Source of the DNA: Cephaloticoccus sp.
GTDB lineage: Bacteria > Verrucomicrobiota > Verrucomicrobiia > Opitutales > Opitutaceae
NCBI GenBank assembly: GCA_030833445.1
Contig: JAURHD010000002.1
Location: 186,001-250,000, forward strand
DNA length: 64,000 nucleotides
Direction: 5' to 3'
Within the stretch, counting starts at the first letter, position 1; each line of letters begins with the position of its first letter. The translations under genes were made by a program, and so were the position numbers. A model generated the notes under the pieces. It was given only the letters and a program-made list of their open reading frames with translations, ran no database searches and had not been told where the DNA came from. This document shows positions 36,889-45,574 of the stretch, one piece after another.

Positions 36889-38718
36889 TTATGCGTTGGC
36901 GATGTTAAGCGCCTCTAGTTCTTCCCACCGCGCAAAAGATTTCGCGTGTTCCATTTCGATCACATCCAGCCGGGTCTTCACCTCGGCAAACTTCGTCGTT
37001 TCGTTTTTGTAAAACACCGGGTCGGCCAGCTTGGCCGCGAGTTCGGTCTGCTCGGTCTCCAACGCTTCGATCCGGGCCGGTAGTTCTTCCAGTTCGCGTC
37101 GCTCCTTGTTGGTCAGCTTGCGCGCCTTGGGTGTAGCCGGGGTCGGTGACCCCGGGGTCTTCCGACCGGGCTCAGCGAGCCCGGCTACAGCCTCTTCCTT
37201 CGCCTTCGCCAGCTTGGCCTTTTCAGTCAACCAGTCGGAATAACCACCCACGTATTCGCCAATCCTGCCCTCGCCTTCGAAGACCAGCGTGCTGGTCACG
37301 ACGTTATCCAAAAAATCGCGGTCGTGACTAACCACAATCAGCGTGCCCTCGTATTCGACCAAAAGTTCCTCCAATAAATCGAGCGTCTCAGCATCAAGAT
37401 CGTTCGTCGGTTCATCCATCACCAGCACGTTGGCCGGCTTGGTAAAGAGGCGGGCGAGCAACAAACGGTTGCGCTCGCCACCAGACAACACCCGGGCGGG
37501 CGTGCGTGCGCGATCAGGAGCAAAGAGAAAATCCTGCAGATAACTGATCACGTGACGGGAGCGGCCGTTGACACTCACGGTCTCGTTGCCGTCGGCGATA
37601 TTTTCGGCCACGGTCTTGTCGCCGTCGATCTGCGCCCGCATCTGGTCGAAATAGAGGACTTCGAGCTGGGTGCCAAGCTTGAGCGTGCCACCTGTCGGGG
37701 TGAGTTCGCCGAGCAACAGTTTGATAAAAGTGGTCTTACCGGCGCCGTTGGGTCCGATGAGTCCGAGTTTGTCACCGCGGGTGAGAATGGTGCTGAAATC
37801 CCGCACCAACGGCACGCCACCGGGATAGGCAAAGGTCAGATTTTCGGCGTCGATCACCTTCACCCCGCTGCGACCGGCGTCGGCCAGTTGCAGTTTGGCG
37901 GTGCCGGAAACTTCGCGGCGCGCACTGCGCTCCGACCGCATCGCCTTGAGCCGGGCCACCCGGCCCATGTCACGCGTGCGGCGCGCCTTCACGCCGCGAC
38001 GCAACCAGACTTCCTCCTGCGCCAGTTTCTTATCGAAGGCGGCCTGCTGTTTCTCCTCGGCCAACAGGAAGTCCTCCTTGCGCACCAGATAGGTGTCGTA
38101 ATCACAGGACCAGCTCGACAGCCGGCCGCGATCGAGCTCGATGATGCGCGTGGCCAGTTTGCGCAAAAAGGCGCGGTCGTGCGTCACGAAGAAGAGCGAA
38201 ATTTTCTCGGTCAGCAAAAAGTCCTCGAGCCACAGGATCGAATCGAGGTCGAGGTGATTGGTCGGTTCGTCGAGCAATAACAGATCCGGCTGGCCAGCCA
38301 GCGCACGGGCCAGCAACGCGCGGCGTTTAAGTCCACCGGAGAGTTCGGCAAATTGCGGTTCGGGTGTCAGGCCAAGCCGCACAATCAAATCCTCGACCCG
38401 CACTTCGCGCTCCCATTCTTCCTCGTGATGATCGGCATTGGGTCGCAATCCGCTGAAGACTACATCGTGGACCGAGCCGGTGACGTCGGACGGAATCTCC
38501 TGCGGCAGGCGCGTATAGACGGCACCATTCGGCCGGAAAACATCGCCGCGGTCAGGCTGCATTTCCCCCGCGATCACTCGCATCAACGTGGTCTTGCCGG
38601 TGCCGTTGCGCCCGAGCAGACACACGCGTTCGCCGGGGTCGATTTGGAAGTTCAAACTGTCCAAAACGGCCGGTCCACCGAAGCTGAGGGAAATATCCAA
38701 CAGGCTGAGCAACGCCAT
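36889..38718 (-). CDS. uup: ABC-F family ATPase (Uup-like)
   Basis: A soluble protein with two ABC ATPase domains and no membrane part, 609 residues. First domain: LGRNGTGKTT, ELSGGLKRR, LLLDEPTNHLD. Second: IGPNGAGKTT, LSGGERNR, VMDEPTNDLD. An interdomain linker and a C-terminal coiled-coil (LEELPARIEALETEQTEL), the DNA/ribosome-binding extension of Uup-type proteins, are present. Uup acts on ribosomes and affects transposon excision. The segment before the coiled coil (PGRKTPGSPTPATPK) is encoded by a REP-like repeat pair. The ATG at 38718 gives the family start MALLSLLDISLSFGG. Confidence 0.92.
   Translation of the reverse strand: MALLSLLDISLSFGGPAVLDSLNFQIDPGERVCLLGRNGTGKTTLMRVIAGEMQPDRGDVFRPNGAVYTRLPQEIPSDVTGSVHDVVFSGLRPNADHHEEEWEREVRVEDLIVRLGLTPEPQFAELSGGLKRRALLARALAGQPDLLLLDEPTNHLDLDSILWLEDFLLTEKISLFFVTHDRAFLRKLATRIIELDRGRLSSWSCDYDTYLVRKEDFLLAEEKQQAAFDKKLAQEEVWLRRGVKARRTRDMGRVARLKAMRSERSARREVSGTAKLQLADAGRSGVKVIDAENLTFAYPGGVPLVRDFSTILTRGDKLGLIGPNGAGKTTFIKLLLGELTPTGGTLKLGTQLEVLYFDQMRAQIDGDKTVAENIADGNETVSVNGRSRHVISYLQDFLFAPDRARTPARVLSGGERNRLLLARLFTKPANVLVMDEPTNDLDAETLDLLEELLVEYEGTLIVVSHDRDFLDNVVTSTLVFEGEGRIGEYVGGYSDWLTEKAKLAKAKEEAVAGLAEPGRKTPGSPTPATPKARKLTNKERRELEELPARIEALETEQTELAAKLADPVFYKNETTKFAEVKTRLDVIEMEHAKSFARWEELEALNIANA
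37133..37188. repeat. GTAG-type REP pair (BIME-like) lying inside the uup coding region
   Basis: GTAG + CCGGGGTC-GGT-GACCCCGG (37133-37155), a 10-bp spacer, then the inverse unit CCGGGCTC-AGC-GAGCCCGG + CTAC (37166-37188). Each half is a perfect 8-3-8 palindrome with a 5' GTAG, the layout of REP sequences recognised by RAYT transposases. Arms differ between halves by paired changes that keep the stem. It lies in frame in the linker before the coiled coil. A related pair is at 44989-45060. Confidence 0.75.
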
Positions 38719-38855
38719 AAGCGGTCCAACGTGCCAGACCCTGGGGGCCATGCGCAAGCGCGTGAGTAAAAATCAATTGCCCGAACCGCATCTAGCTCTT
38801 GCCCCGGGGCCGGCGCTCGACCAATACCAAGGACTTTCTCCCTTACCCATCCCCT

Positions 38856-39593
38856 ATGTCCACCATCCCCGTTGCCCTCCAACTCTGGTCGTTGCGCGAC
38901 CGCACTAAAACCGACTTCGCCGCCACCGTGGCCGAGGTTGCCAAAATCGGTTACACCGGGGTGGAGACTGCCGGCTTCGGCAATCTCGACGCCATGGGTG
39001 CCGCCGCCGCCCTCAAGGCCGCCGGCCTGAAATGTGCGGGCATGCATGTCGGCATCGACGCGCTCAAGGGCAATCTTAACCAATGCATCTCGGATGCGCA
39101 TACGCTCGGCGCCAAGCACGTGATCTGCCCGGGCTGGCCACGCGACCATTTCGTCTCGGGCGCCGCCTGTGCCGGCATCGGTCGTGAACTCGCGAATTTC
39201 GGCGCGGCGTTCCGGGTCCACGGCATGCAGTTCGCCTTCCACAACCATGACGGCGAAATGAAAATCGTCGACGGCCGCCGCGTATTCGACTGGATGCTTG
39301 ATGCGGCCGCGCCGCGGGATCTCGGCTGCCAAGCCGACGTTTACTGGGTGCAGGTTGGCGGCAAAGATCCCGCGCAATTCCTCCGCGAGCAGGGCCGTCG
39401 CGTGCGCACCGTGCACATCAAGGACCAGACCGAAGTCGGCAGCGGCCCGGTGGATTTCACCCAAGTGTTCAAGGCGATCGATGAGATCGGTTCCATCGAG
39501 TGGAACATCGTCGAGGTCGAGGAATACAATTACGATCCGTTGGAGTCGGTTCGCCGCTCCTACGAGCAACTCAAGGCCTGGGGTCGCGCCTAA
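38856..39593 (+). CDS. Sugar phosphate isomerase/epimerase (xylose isomerase-like TIM barrel)
   Basis: A 245-residue AP-endonuclease-2-type barrel: start VALQLWSLRDRTKTDFAATV, then GYTGVETAGF, FAFHNHDGEM (metal-binding His), QADVYWVQVGG, VHIKDQTEVGSG and EVEEYNYDP. These enzymes isomerise or dehydrate sugars, often together with Gfo/Idh dehydrogenases; the next gene, 16 bases downstream, is such a dehydrogenase, so they probably act on one sugar or inositol. The exact reaction is unknown. Confidence 0.85.
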   Translation: MSTIPVALQLWSLRDRTKTDFAATVAEVAKIGYTGVETAGFGNLDAMGAAAALKAAGLKCAGMHVGIDALKGNLNQCISDAHTLGAKHVICPGWPRDHFVSGAACAGIGRELANFGAAFRVHGMQFAFHNHDGEMKIVDGRRVFDWMLDAAAPRDLGCQADVYWVQVGGKDPAQFLREQGRRVRTVHIKDQTEVGSGPVDFTQVFKAIDEIGSIEWNIVEVEEYNYDPLESVRRSYEQLKAWGRA

Positions 39594-39609
39594 CCTTCGC
39601 CGCATCACC

Positions 39610-40668
39610 ATGCCCAAGAAAACCACCTTTAATGTCGCCGTCATCGGCGCCGGCGCGATCGGTCACGATCACATCCGTTCCTTTCAACAACATCCCGCGG
39701 CACGCGTCCTCGCGTTGGCCGAGGTTTCGCCCGAGCGCGGTCGTGAGGCCGCCGACGCCTACAACATACCAGAGTTGGTGACGGATTATCGTCCGTTGCT
39801 CACGCGCAAGGACATCGACGTCATTTCCATCGCCCTGCCGAATTACCTGCATGCGCCCGTCGCCCTCGCCGCCCTCAAGGCCGGCAAGCATGTGATGGTC
39901 GACAAGCCGATGGCGACCAACGCACGTGACGCCGCCAAACTCGTCACGGCGGCGAAGCAGAAAAAGGTGCTACTCATGGTCGGACAGAACGCCCGTTTCA
40001 CTCCCGAGGTGCAAACCGCCAAGCAACTCGTGACGAAGGGCGTGCTCGGCGAGGTCTATCACGCCAAGACTGCATGGACCCGTCGCGCCGGTATTCCCCG
40101 CATCGGCTCATGGTTCACCCAGACCCAATTTGCTGGCGGTGGCTGCACCTACGACATCGGTGTGCACGCCCTCGACCGCTGCCTGTTCCTCATGGGCGAA
40201 TTCGAGGCCGCGTCTGTCAGTGGACAGACGTTTTCCAAATTCGGTTCGCGCGGGCTTGGCGATGCGACCTGGGGCAAGAGCGAGATCGACCCGAATAAGC
40301 CCTTCGACGTCGACGACCTCTCGATGGCTCTCATTAAATTGAAAAGCGGACGCACCGTGTTGCTCGAAGCCTCGTGGGCTGCGCACCAACCCGAGGCGGA
40401 CTACAACGGCACCCAACTCTTCGGCACCGACGCCGGGCTGTTGCTGCCGCCGTTGAAACTGTTCCGCCCCGGCCCGAATGGCTACATCACCGAGCAAGTC
40501 GACGTGAAGGCCGACTTGGTGAACAAGAACCGCATGGTGCACTTCATCGACTGCTTGCTCGGCAAGGCCAAGCCCTACGTGAAACCGGAGGAGTCCCTCG
40601 GCGTGCAGAAGATTCTCGACGCGATCTACGTTTCGGCCTGCACCGGTCGTGAAGTGCGGCTGAAGTAG
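39610..40668 (+). CDS. Gfo/Idh/MocA family NAD(P)-dependent oxidoreductase
   Basis: A 352-residue dehydrogenase. NVAVIGAGAIGHDHIRSFQQ is the dinucleotide-binding loop, KHVMVDKPMATNARDA contains the conserved EKP-like motif (here DKP), and GGGCTYDIGVHALD is the second-domain signature with the substrate histidine. Probably oxidises a sugar or cyclitol. In one operon with the upstream isomerase-like gene. Confidence 0.9.
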   Translation: MPKKTTFNVAVIGAGAIGHDHIRSFQQHPAARVLALAEVSPERGREAADAYNIPELVTDYRPLLTRKDIDVISIALPNYLHAPVALAALKAGKHVMVDKPMATNARDAAKLVTAAKQKKVLLMVGQNARFTPEVQTAKQLVTKGVLGEVYHAKTAWTRRAGIPRIGSWFTQTQFAGGGCTYDIGVHALDRCLFLMGEFEAASVSGQTFSKFGSRGLGDATWGKSEIDPNKPFDVDDLSMALIKLKSGRTVLLEASWAAHQPEADYNGTQLFGTDAGLLLPPLKLFRPGPNGYITEQVDVKADLVNKNRMVHFIDCLLGKAKPYVKPEESLGVQKILDAIYVSACTGREVRLK

Positions 40669-41024
40669 TCTCAAAAAAATCGTTCTCTTTCCTCTTTATC
40701 GTAATCTTTCTCCGTGCCTCGGCCAAAGGCCGTGGACGCGCCCTGCGAAGCTTCGGCGAAGCAGGGCCTCTCGGCTCCGTCAACGATCAGCCGAGGAATT
40801 TCACCGCGGATTACACGGATGATACCCGGATATTATAATCAGCTATCCGCAATATTCGCGCAATCAGCGGGAAAATAGACCCTGCCCCGGGACTCTGCAG
40901 TTCCTGACGAAAGATAAAGATTACGAGGGAAGAGAAAGACCGCCTGAACTCGTCGGAGCCCCTCACGCCTCTGATGCGACCGCAACCGGGACCGCCGCCC
41001 GCCCCAAAATCCCCCTGCGGCCGG
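40669..41024. repeat. Gene-free 356 bp with dispersed element copy B and hairpins
   Basis: Left end TTCTCTTTCCTCTTTATCGT-AATCTTTCTCCG (about 40683-40714) and right end CCTGACGAAAGATAAAGATT-ACGAGGGAAGAGAAAGACC (about 40903-40942) match copy A at 29691. Between them lie GGCCAAAGGCC, a CCCTGC...GCAGGG hairpin (40741-40766) with inner GCTTC-GGC-GAAGC, and CGCGGATTACACGGATGATA at about 40804. No gene is seen. Confidence 0.6.
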
Positions 41025-41978
41025 TCAATCCCCGTAGTACGCGAGCGTGGCCTTGGCCAGTTTCTTGACCCGGGTGCGCAGCTCCTTTGGCGCCAGTGCC
41101 TGGGCCTCTGGGCCAAATCCAAACAGCCAGCGCGCCAGCCATTCCAAGGAATAGGTATAGAGCGAATACTCAGTGCCGCCGTCGCGTGATTTCTCCGGAA
41201 TCAAGGTCGCATAACTTTCCGCCCTGGCCTTCCCTTGCACCGCATCGGCCAACCAGATGCGCGCGGGAATCTCCTGCTCGGCATCCGCCTCTCGTTTCAA
41301 GTGATCAGTCAGGGAAAAATCCGGCCGGTGATCAAACGGTTCCTCGGTCACGGTGAGTTCCCGGATGCGATCGATGCGGAACTGACGGAAGTCCCGCCGC
41401 AACCGGCACCACGCCACCAGATACCAGGTGCCACCATAGAACACTACCCCGAGTGGTTCGACCTCGCGCTTGGTTTCCTCGCGGCGTTCCCGACCGCGGT
41501 AGTTCAATTGCAAAACGCGACGATTGACGACCCCGCGTTGGACCTGCCGCAGCCAGGGTTGCGCCGCGGGATCGGGTTGATGATTGCCACCACGCCCCAT
41601 GATCACGGTCTGCCGCGCAAGGCGCTCGACATGCTCCTGACGGTCCGGATGCAGGACCGCGCGCAACTTGTCGAGCGCCGCCGACATTGGCACTCCGAGC
41701 GAGGAGTCCGTAAATTGCTTCACCATTTCCGCGCCGACAAAAAGCGCCGATGCCTCGTCCGCTGTCAGCATGACCGGCGGCAAATGATAGCCTTTCACCA
41801 AACTGTAGCCCACCCCCGCCTCGCCCGCGATCGGCACCCCCGCCTCGCCCAAAGCTGACATGTCGCGATAAACTGTCCGCACACTGATCTCGAAGTGCTC
41901 CGCCAGTTCGTCGGCTTTGACCAAGCGCCTCCCCTGCAAAAACATCACCATGGCTACGAGCCGGTCCGTTCGATTCAT
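41025..41978 (-). CDS. WYL-domain transcriptional regulator (YafY family)
   Basis: A 317-residue protein with an N-terminal HTH (MNRTDRLVAMVMFLQGRRLVKADELAEHFEISVRTVYRDM shortened here to its features: residues 1-40, helix-turn-helix SVRTVYRDM) and a WYL domain around 150-225 (PLGVVFYGGTWYLVAWCRLRR, FRIDRI). WYL domains bind nucleotides or small ligands. Divergent from korA, 165 bp away, so it may regulate that operon. Confidence 0.88.
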   Translation of the reverse strand: MNRTDRLVAMVMFLQGRRLVKADELAEHFEISVRTVYRDMSALGEAGVPIAGEAGVGYSLVKGYHLPPVMLTADEASALFVGAEMVKQFTDSSLGVPMSAALDKLRAVLHPDRQEHVERLARQTVIMGRGGNHQPDPAAQPWLRQVQRGVVNRRVLQLNYRGRERREETKREVEPLGVVFYGGTWYLVAWCRLRRDFRQFRIDRIRELTVTEEPFDHRPDFSLTDHLKREADAEQEIPARIWLADAVQGKARAESYATLIPEKSRDGGTEYSLYTYSLEWLARWLFGFGPEAQALAPKELRTRVKKLAKATLAYYGD

Positions 41979-42142
41979 GCGGGCAGCATGTGGGCCACCC
42001 CGCCGCCGCCAAACCGATTTTGCATTTCCGGGGCACGAAAACAGGGCGATTGGCTTTTAATGCACCGTGCGCGGCGCATAACTTCCCGTTCTTAATGACT
42101 GTCCGAATGATTTCGCCGTGGATTGCCCGGGGCGGATTTCAC

Positions 42143-44020
42143 ATGGGTTGCATTTGTATGGTTAGCCCCAACCCCGACCTGAACGGCGGAGCCACGTCCG
42201 ATCCCAAGGCTTCGCCGTCTTCCCCTTCAATTTTGCCCGATGCCGTGATCCGGCTGGCCGGCAACTCGCAGGATGGCATCCAGACCATCGGCGGATTTCT
42301 CGCCCGGCTCGCCGGGCGCAGCGATCAGGATGTCCTCACCTACATGACGATCCCGTCGACCATCTCGGGCGGTCCGTCGATTTTCCAGGTGCGCATGGGC
42401 ACCGGCGAAATCCTCTCGGCCGGCGACCAGACGGACTTCCTCGTGGCCTTTTACCAGCACAGCTACGAGGAGCATGTCGGCTCGCTGGGTGAGGGCGGCG
42501 TGCTGATTTACGACAGCGACCACGTCGAGCCCGACAAGAGCGACCGCCGTTACCTCTATGTGCCGGTGCCAATCACCAGCAGCACCATCGAGGTCATGGG
42601 CGGTTCGTCCAAGGACAAGGGCAAGAACATGTTCGTGCTCGGGCTGATCTCGCGCGTGTTCAACCTCGATGTGGCCAAGCTGCAGGCGCTCGTTCGCGAA
42701 CGTTTCGCCGGCAAGAGCGAGGACATCGCCCGCAACGCCCTCCTCGCGCTCGACGCGGGTTACGCCCACCCCGTCGAGAATCTCCTCGGGCAACTCTACC
42801 GTTTCGAGCACCGCGAACGCGGCGGCCGGCCCCAGGTCACGATGGACGGCAACACCGCCCTCACCTACGGCCTGCTCGCTGCCGGCGTGCGCTATGGCGC
42901 AGGCTATCCGATCACACCGTGGTCCACCATCATGGAAATGCTGCGCAGCGAACTGCCGAAATACGGCGGCACATTTGTGCAGGCGGAGGACGAACTCGCC
43001 GCCGTCTCCCTCGCCTTGGGCTTTGCGTATTCCGGCCACCTCGCCGTCACCGGCAGCTCCGGTCCCGGTTTGTCCCTGAAGGCCGAGGCGCTCGGCTGGG
43101 CGGTCATGGCGGAAATTCCCCTGCTCGTGATCAACGTGCAACGCGGCGGCCCCTCGACCGGATTGCCGACCAACATCGAGCAAAGCGATTTGATGCAGGC
43201 TATCTATGGCAGCCACGGCGACGCCCCGCGCGTCGTGCTTGCCCCGCGCGATGTGGAGGATTGTTTCTATGTCGCCCTCGAGGCGGCCAAGATCGCCAAG
43301 GAATGCAGCGTGCCCGTGATCATTCTCACCGACCAGGCGCTCGCCACCCGCATCGAGGCCTTCGATGAACCCGAGTTGGACAAGCTCGTGCAAAAGGCGG
43401 GCCCGGATCTGTCGCCCCGCCCCGAGACGTTCAAGCCCTACCCGCTGGACCATGTGACCCGGCACGCGCCGCCGGGCTCCGTCGTGGGTTCGGGCAAATA
43501 TCCCACCGTCACCGGACTCGAGCACGATGAGATGGGCCACCCGACCGCCAATCCCGCCCTGCACATGAAGATGACGGCGCGCCGCCGCGACAAATTGAAG
43601 CAACTCGGCGAAGCCCTGCCGCGCCCCGCGGTGCACGGCGACCAGGAAGGCGACATCCTGCTGATCAGCTGGGGTTCGCCCTACGGTCCGGTCAAGGAAG
43701 CCGTCAATCGCCTGCGCGCTGAAGGCCAAAAGTGCGGCCATCTGCAACTACGTCACCTCAATCCCCTGCCTCCGAGTCTCGAACGTATCTTCGCCCGTTA
43801 CCGTCAGATCTTCGTCGTCGAGATCAACGACCAAGGCCTCTACGGCTACGGCCAGCTCGCGACGCTGTTGCGGGCCCGCTACGCTAACCCGGCCATCCGC
43901 AGCATCACCAAGACCGATGGCCTCGCCTACAAGACGCGCGAGATCACCGAGGGCGTCAAACGTCTCTGCGGGGCCGCCTCGGCCTCCGTGTCCGCCTATC
44001 CCACCGACCTGCATTCCTGA
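42143..44020 (+). CDS. korA: 2-oxoacid:ferredoxin oxidoreductase, fused gamma-alpha subunit (KorA)
   Basis: Subunit of the enzyme that converts 2-oxoglutarate (or a related 2-oxoacid) plus CoA to acyl-CoA with reduction of ferredoxin. The N-terminal gamma part (about 30-215) has NSQDGIQTIGGFLARL and IPSTISGGPSIFQVRM; the alpha part (about 230-620) has YGAGYPITPWSTIMEML, SSGPGLSLKAEALGWAVMAEIP and NVQRGGPSTGLPT, the pyrimidine/CoA-side motifs. It pairs with korB 13 bases downstream. The start is uncertain: ATGs at 42095, 42143 and 42158 are in frame; 42143 has a GGCGGA site at good spacing. Confidence 0.85.
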   Translation: MGCICMVSPNPDLNGGATSDPKASPSSPSILPDAVIRLAGNSQDGIQTIGGFLARLAGRSDQDVLTYMTIPSTISGGPSIFQVRMGTGEILSAGDQTDFLVAFYQHSYEEHVGSLGEGGVLIYDSDHVEPDKSDRRYLYVPVPITSSTIEVMGGSSKDKGKNMFVLGLISRVFNLDVAKLQALVRERFAGKSEDIARNALLALDAGYAHPVENLLGQLYRFEHRERGGRPQVTMDGNTALTYGLLAAGVRYGAGYPITPWSTIMEMLRSELPKYGGTFVQAEDELAAVSLALGFAYSGHLAVTGSSGPGLSLKAEALGWAVMAEIPLLVINVQRGGPSTGLPTNIEQSDLMQAIYGSHGDAPRVVLAPRDVEDCFYVALEAAKIAKECSVPVIILTDQALATRIEAFDEPELDKLVQKAGPDLSPRPETFKPYPLDHVTRHAPPGSVVGSGKYPTVTGLEHDEMGHPTANPALHMKMTARRRDKLKQLGEALPRPAVHGDQEGDILLISWGSPYGPVKEAVNRLRAEGQKCGHLQLRHLNPLPPSLERIFARYRQIFVVEINDQGLYGYGQLATLLRARYANPAIRSITKTDGLAYKTREITEGVKRLCGAASASVSAYPTDLHS

Positions 44021-44033
44021 ATAATTTATCCCC

Positions 44034-44978
44034 ATGAGTTCTTCCACCCTTTCCCCCGCCCAACCCGACAGCGAGCGCGTGCCGCTCACCAAGAAAGCGC
44101 TCACCGCAGACCACCCCACGTGGTGCCCCGGCTGCGGCGATTTCGCCGTGCTCTCCTCGTTTTATCGCGTGCTCGAGAAGCTGCAGTATCCGCACGAGAA
44201 AATCGTGACCATGGCCGGCATCGGCTGCAGTTCGCGCTTCCCCTATTTCGTCAACACGCACGGCGGGCATTACATCCACGGCCGCTCCCTGCCGTTCAGC
44301 GCGGGTATCTCGCTGTCGCGTGAGGATCTGCATGTGTTCGTCTTCGGCGGCGATGGGGACGGGTTTTCCATCGGCGGCAACCACCTCGTCCACACCGCGC
44401 GCAAGAACGTCAATCTGACCTACGTGATCATGGACAATTTCGTCTACGGTCTCACGAAGAAGCAGACTTCGCCCACCTCGCCGCTCGGCTTCAAGTCGAA
44501 GACCGACCCCACCGGTGCGATGGACCAGCCGATCAACCCCATGCGCACCCTGATCAACTCCGGCGCGACCTTCATCGCCCGCAGCCACGCCACCCAGGTG
44601 AAGCACATGATGGAGATGATCGAACTCGCCGCGCTGCACGACGGCTTCTCGGTCGTGGAAATCTTGTCCGAGTGCGTGGAATTCTTTCCCGGCTCCTTCG
44701 ACGGCGCCAACCCACGCAAGGGCGGTGCCTTTACGCCCATCGAGCTGAAACAAAATGACGGCACGCCCGAGGACGAGGCGCGCCACGATGCGACCGACGA
44801 ACTCGCCGCGGCCAAACTCGCCCTCGAACCCTGGCCGGGTCGTTTCGGCGTGTTTTACCAGAAATCGCGTCCGACCAAGAACGCACTCGAAGCCGGCCTG
44901 ATTAAGAAGGCCCGTGAACGCACGAAGGGCGCGTCCGATCTGGAACTGCTGCAAGCCAGCTTCGCGAAACTACGTTAA
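44034..44978 (+). CDS. korB: 2-oxoacid:ferredoxin oxidoreductase, beta subunit (KorB)
   Basis: TPP- and [4Fe-4S]-binding subunit, 314 residues. Cysteines for the cluster are in WCPGCGDF and GIGCSS, with another in LSECVEFFPGS. TPP motif GGDGDGFSIGGNHLVH and then NFVYGLTKKQTSPTSP. The LTKKQ-x(n)-SPT pattern is typical of KorB/OforB. A 72-bp REP pair starts 11 bases after its stop. Confidence 0.93.
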   Translation: MSSSTLSPAQPDSERVPLTKKALTADHPTWCPGCGDFAVLSSFYRVLEKLQYPHEKIVTMAGIGCSSRFPYFVNTHGGHYIHGRSLPFSAGISLSREDLHVFVFGGDGDGFSIGGNHLVHTARKNVNLTYVIMDNFVYGLTKKQTSPTSPLGFKSKTDPTGAMDQPINPMRTLINSGATFIARSHATQVKHMMEMIELAALHDGFSVVEILSECVEFFPGSFDGANPRKGGAFTPIELKQNDGTPEDEARHDATDELAAAKLALEPWPGRFGVFYQKSRPTKNALEAGLIKKARERTKGASDLELLQASFAKLR

Positions 44979-44988
44979 TTGTTCCTTA

Positions 44989-45060
44989 GTAGGGCGGGAT
45001 CGCTGATCCCGCCAACGCATACCTAAAACGACGACAGCGGGATCAGCGATCCCGCCCTAC
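44989..45060. repeat. GTAG-type REP pair (BIME-like) between korB and doxX
   Basis: GTAG + GGCGGGATC-GCT-GATCCCGCC (44989-45013; 9-3-9 stem), 23-bp spacer, and the inverse unit GCGGGATC-AGC-GATCCCGC + CCTAC (45037-45060; 8-3-8). The same layout as the pair at 37133-37188, with compensating stem changes. It lies between two convergent genes and may also terminate both transcripts. Confidence 0.8.
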
Positions 45061-45068
45061 ATCAAACC

Positions 45069-45482
45069 TTACGCCCCCTTCTTGCCGTCGATCGAGAATC
45101 GACCGGCGCCGGTGAAGAGCAGCGTCAGCGAGATCGCGAGGTAGATCATCGCGAGTTCCCCACTGCCGGGATTGGCCAGCTTCATGCCATGCGCCATGAA
45201 AAAGGCTACGCCCATGCCGATGGCGAGCACCAAGGCGGCAAAGCGCGTGAACCAACCAAGGGCAATCAGACCCGCGCACACAAATTCAGCGAAGATGATC
45301 AAGATCAGTCCGGGCACGCGGCCGATGCCGATGATGTCCGGAAATTTCTCCGTCATGTCGGAAAAACTCATGACCTTAATGAGGCCGTGATTAAGCAACA
45401 TGGTCAAACCAGCGACCAGACGGAGAAACAGCAGCCCGAAATCGGTGCTCTGCGGAATGAATTTCAGTTGGAAGAATTTCAT
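45069..45482 (-). CDS. DoxX family membrane protein
   Basis: A 137-residue four-helix membrane protein: LLFLRLVAGLTMLLNHGLIKV, LILIIFAEFVCAGLIALGWFTRFAAL, a loop with AHGMKLANPGSGELA, and IYLAISLTLLFTGAGRFSIDG near the end are DoxX family features. Members act near quinone-linked or redox-stress systems; the specific role is unknown. ATG 45482 begins the usual KFFQL start; the earlier frame start at 45518 is less likely. Confidence 0.85.
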   Translation of the reverse strand: MKFFQLKFIPQSTDFGLLFLRLVAGLTMLLNHGLIKVMSFSDMTEKFPDIIGIGRVPGLILIIFAEFVCAGLIALGWFTRFAALVLAIGMGVAFFMAHGMKLANPGSGELAMIYLAISLTLLFTGAGRFSIDGKKGA

Positions 45483-45574
45483 GGGTAAGTGAGTTCGTCT
45501 AATAATGCCCGCGGCCATCAGATTGTCGAGATTCTCCCATTTGCGTTTGGAAAAATACCGCTCAAGATCCCATC

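Noticed and set aside
42227-43747. A 506-codon open frame antisense to korA, with others antisense to korB (43956-44954), uup/isomerase (38652-39644) and the 1155-residue gene.
   Set aside because: These are shadows of strong GC3 codon use on the real strand. Their products are rich in His, Arg and Gly without domains, and the sense frames carry clear catalytic motifs.
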